Below, in pieces: positions 61,634-64,000 of a DNA stretch of 64,000 nucleotides. The notes beneath the pieces were generated by a model. It was not told where the DNA came from. It made no database searches and saw nothing but the letters and a program-made list of their open reading frames with translations. Within the stretch, counting starts at the first letter, position 1, and each line of letters begins with the position of its first letter. The DNA is from Actinoallomurus sp963823735 (GTDB lineage Bacteria > Actinomycetota > Actinomycetes > Streptosporangiales > Streptosporangiaceae), in NCBI GenBank assembly GCA_963823735.1, contig CAWGMO010000003.1:1550001-1614000 (forward strand). The letters run 5' to 3'. A program made the translations under genes and the position numbers.

Positions 61634-63010
61634 TCAGTGGTGGAAGCTCGGAGCGCCGTCCGCCGGCCCGGGCTGGCGGCGTAGCGACGGCAGCAGGCTC
61701 TTCACGTCGGAGGCGAGCCGCTCGGCCAGGTCGAGGGAGAAACCGTTTCGTACGACGACGCGCAGCACCGCGAGGTCCTCGCGGTTCGCCGGGAACGTGT
61801 ACGCCGGCACGAGCCATCCGTACTCCCGCAACCGCCGTGACACGTCGAAGACGCTGAACTCCGTCACGTCCGGAGTGGTGGTGAAGGCGAACACCGGGAG
61901 CTGGTCGCCGCGTGTCAGCAGCCGGAAGGGGCCGAGTTCCTCGATCCGGGCGGCCAGTTCCATGGCGACGTCGCGGCAGGCCTGCTGTACGGCGCGGTAG
62001 CCGGCGTGCCCCAGCCGCAGGAAGTTGTAGTACTGCGCGATGACCTGCGACCCGGGCCGGGAGAAGTTGAGGGTGAAGGTCGGCATGTCGCCGCCCAGGT
62101 AGTTCACGCGCTCCACGAGCTCCTCGGGTAGCGCCGACGGGTCGCGCCACATCGCCCACCCCACACCGGGATAGACCAGGCCGTACTTGTGGCCCGACGT
62201 GTTGATCGAGGCGACGCGCGGCAGCCGGAAGTCCCACACGAGTGCCGGTTCGAGGAACGGCGCGATCATGCCGCCGGAGGCCGCGTCCACGTGGACGGGC
62301 ACGTGCCATCCCGTACGCTCCTCCAGCGCGTCCAAGGCGTCGCAGATATCGGAGACCGGCTCGTAGCTGCCGTCCATCGTCGAACCGAGGATGGCGACGA
62401 CGCCGATGGTGTTCTCGTCGCAGTGCGCCGCGGCCTCTGAGGCGCCTAGGTGGAACCGCTCGCCCTCCATGGGGACGAGGCGCGCCTCCACCTCCCAGAA
62501 GTTGCAGAACTTCTCCCAGCACACCTGGACGTTCGTGCCCATGACGAGGTTCGGCCGCGCTCCGGTGGGGTTCCGGTGCGTCCAGCGGCGCTTGAGCGCC
62601 ATCCCGGCCAGCATGCAGGCCTCGCTGGAGCCCGTGGTGGAGCATCCCATCGCGGCGTCCGGGTCCGGGGCGTTCCACAGGCCGGCGAGCATCGCGACGC
62701 ACCGCTGCTCCAGCTCCGCCGTCAGTGGATACTCGTCCTTGTCGATGATGTTCTTGTCGGCGGTGTCGGCCATCAGCGCGGCGGCCTCCGGCTCCATCCA
62801 TGTGGTGACGAACGTCGCGAGGTTCAGCCGGGCGTTCCCGTCCAGCATCAGTTCGTCGCGGATGAGCCGTGCGGTGGTCGCGGGCGGCATCGGGCCGTCG
62901 GGCAGGCGGTGCCGGGGGAGTACGGCCTTGATGCCGGACGCCGGGTCCGCCTCGCCGAACAGCGGGTTCACGCGAAGCGGACCGCGATGTCCGCCCTTGT
63001 GCAAGCTCAT
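61634..63010 (-). CDS. gadB: Glutamate decarboxylase
   Basis: ATG 63010, 458 residues. PLP Lys K275 in SINTSGHKYGLVYPG, substrate region FVTTWMEPEAAALM, CSTTGSSEACMLAG, HVDAASGGMIAPF. Full-length GadB: converts glutamate to GABA and consumes a proton, giving acid tolerance. No Glu/GABA antiporter next to it; upstream is an MFS gene on the same strand separated by a long palindrome. Confidence 0.93.
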   Translation of the reverse strand: MSLHKGGHRGPLRVNPLFGEADPASGIKAVLPRHRLPDGPMPPATTARLIRDELMLDGNARLNLATFVTTWMEPEAAALMADTADKNIIDKDEYPLTAELEQRCVAMLAGLWNAPDPDAAMGCSTTGSSEACMLAGMALKRRWTHRNPTGARPNLVMGTNVQVCWEKFCNFWEVEARLVPMEGERFHLGASEAAAHCDENTIGVVAILGSTMDGSYEPVSDICDALDALEERTGWHVPVHVDAASGGMIAPFLEPALVWDFRLPRVASINTSGHKYGLVYPGVGWAMWRDPSALPEELVERVNYLGGDMPTFTLNFSRPGSQVIAQYYNFLRLGHAGYRAVQQACRDVAMELAARIEELGPFRLLTRGDQLPVFAFTTTPDVTEFSVFDVSRRLREYGWLVPAYTFPANREDLAVLRVVVRNGFSLDLAERLASDVKSLLPSLRRQPGPADGAPSFHH

Positions 63011-63059
63011 CGGCCATGTCCCCTGTCGTCGACACTGAACGGCCTTCCCGCCCGCAGGC

Positions 63060-63088
63060 GATCTTTGTCCTCGCCGAGGACAAAGATC
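63060..63088. promoter_or_regulatory. 29-bp near-perfect palindrome between MFS and gad genes
   Basis: GATCTTTGTCCTCG, one base, then its exact complement CGAGGACAAAGATC. Lies 26 bases after the MFS stop and 50 bases before the gad start. The one-base centre disfavours an ideal RNA hairpin, so an operator is as likely as a terminator. Confidence 0.6.
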
Positions 63089-63113
63089 AGGCCAAGACCG
63101 TCGTGTACGGGCG

Positions 63114-64000
63114 TCAGCCCGCCGGTGCCACCTTCCGGGTGAGCCGCGCGCGTACGAGGCGGTGCTGGGTCAGGCAGGCGCCGGCGATCGCTCCGCCGAA
63201 CACCGTCCAGCCGAGGGGGCCGCCGGCGATGGCGGCGGTGACGGCCATCGGTCCCGCGGCGCGCTGTACCGCCTGGGCCAGGCCGTAGACGCCCAGGTAG
63301 GCGCCCTGCGTCCGTTCCGGGGCGAGGGCGATCGACAGTTCCCAGGCCACGGTGGCGTGGAGCATCTCGGCGAGCGTGAACGTGGCGGCCGCGGCGATGA
63401 GGCAGAGGGCCGCGACGACGGCCCCGCCCGTGGCGGCGACGGCGGTGATCACGCCGGCCACGGTGAAGATGAGGGACAGCGGGAGGAGCAGGGCGCGCGC
63501 CGCCTGCGTGGTGGTGGCGAACCGGGCGAGGGGTACCTGGAGGCCGACGACCAGCACGTTGTTGATCACCAGCAGGAGGGGGACCAGCCCGTGCGGCGCC
63601 GCGGTGGCGTGGATGGCCCAGAGGGGCAGGCCGACCTTGAAGACGGCGTCGTCGAAGTAGAGCAGCACGTCCGTGGCGACGTACGCCAGGTAGGTGCGAT
63701 CCCGCCAGGGGGAGCCGGCCGTGGTGACGGGGTCCGTGGCCGGCGCCCGTAGGTCCGCGCAGCGCAGCGTGATGAGGGCGATCAGGAGGAACGAGCCGGC
63801 GTCGCCGACGAGCAGGAACCGGTACACGGACGTCGTGCCGACGGTGAGGGCCAGCGCGGCGCCGAGGCCGCCGAGCGCCCACCCGGCGTTGGCGACGGTG
63901 CGGTTGAACGCCTGGTAGCGAACGCGCTCGGGGCCCGCGACCCGCGCGGCGTACACCCGGGTGAGGACGTTGGCGGCGCGGTCTCCGAAACCGGCCAGCG
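63114..64000 (-). CDS. MFS transporter, N-terminal part outside window
   Basis: Frame is open to the window edge (AGFGDRAANVLTRVYAARVAG just inside), so the start is beyond 64000. At least eight membrane helices are visible; YQAFNRTVANAGWALGGLGAALAL and ERTQGAYLGVYGLAQAVQRAAGPM are drug-exporter-like MFS features. Substrate unknown. Confidence 0.82.
   Translation of the reverse strand, partial: LAGFGDRAANVLTRVYAARVAGPERVRYQAFNRTVANAGWALGGLGAALALTVGTTSVYRFLLVGDAGSFLLIALITLRCADLRAPATDPVTTAGSPWRDRTYLAYVATDVLLYFDDAVFKVGLPLWAIHATAAPHGLVPLLLVINNVLVVGLQVPLARFATTTQAARALLLPLSLIFTVAGVITAVAATGGAVVAALCLIAAAATFTLAEMLHATVAWELSIALAPERTQGAYLGVYGLAQAVQRAAGPMAVTAAIAGGPLGWTVFGGAIAGACLTQHRLVRARLTRKVAPAG

Overview
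The window is very GC-rich DNA with actinomycete gene content: paired XRE/DUF397 regulators with a small HATPase, a STAND ATPase carrying WD40 repeats, F420-type PPOX oxidoreductase, CGNR zinc finger, CrtU-type carotenoid enzyme, R2-like ligand-binding oxidase and many GTG/TTG starts. It fits a filamentous actinobacterium, perhaps of the Streptosporangiales/Thermomonosporaceae type; the genus cannot be fixed from the sequence alone.

Region 1-3.8 kb: the end of a CrtU-like aromatic carotenoid synthase converging on a frameshifted Rieske (DUF5914) gene, then a Tat-exported GH64 beta-1,3-glucanase closed by two strong terminators. Region 3.8-11.9 kb is the most striking part. It is visibly more AT-rich, with a small HTH regulator, three paralogous JmjC/cupin-4 type Fe(II)/2-oxoglutarate oxygenases, an ABC exporter, an unknown 102-residue protein, and two tiny genes missing from ordinary ORF calls (11048-11212 and 11560-11715). 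The two tiny genes encode 54- and 51-residue peptides with an almost identical leader, a variable spacer and a 26-residue Cys-to-Cys-Gly tail rich in Asp, Asn, His and Gly. This looks like a ribosomally made, post-translationally hydroxylated peptide (RiPP) pathway, with three hydroxylases, one exporter and two precursors. I do not recognise it as a described class.

Region 11.9-17.4 kb: a NarL-type two-component system divergent from a two-gene ABC transporter whose permease is frameshifted, an orphan response regulator with an in-frame stop, and a lone PemK/MazF-like toxin. Region 17.4-32.3 kb: a STAND/14-blade WD40 protein, HTH regulators, a sigma factor coupled to a methylguanine methyltransferase, R2lox, an aldo-keto reductase behind a MerR-type promoter and flanked by duplicated XRE/DUF397 modules, and a GntR gene whose 5' end is tandemly repeated. 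Region 32.3-48.4 kb: HxlR/NmrA, methyltransferase, MarR, a CDGSH-truncated-haemoglobin fusion, LtrA, a second two-component/ABC module that has lost its ATPase, a deformylase-like protein lacking the catalytic Glu, a molybdopterin oxidoreductase, and several deletion scars (SDR, Rrf2). Region 48.4-64 kb: ice-binding-like exported protein, membrane proteins, a TetR-PPOX-NmrA unit, MHS transporter, a coupled sulfotransferase-sulfatase pair, aminopeptidase N, an MBL-fold hydrolase, glutamate decarboxylase and an MFS transporter running off the window.

A roughly 105-135 bp hairpin repeat occurs twice (about 32.1 and 53.7 kb), each time directly behind a stop codon. The number of decayed genes suggests an accessory, fast-evolving part of the chromosome.
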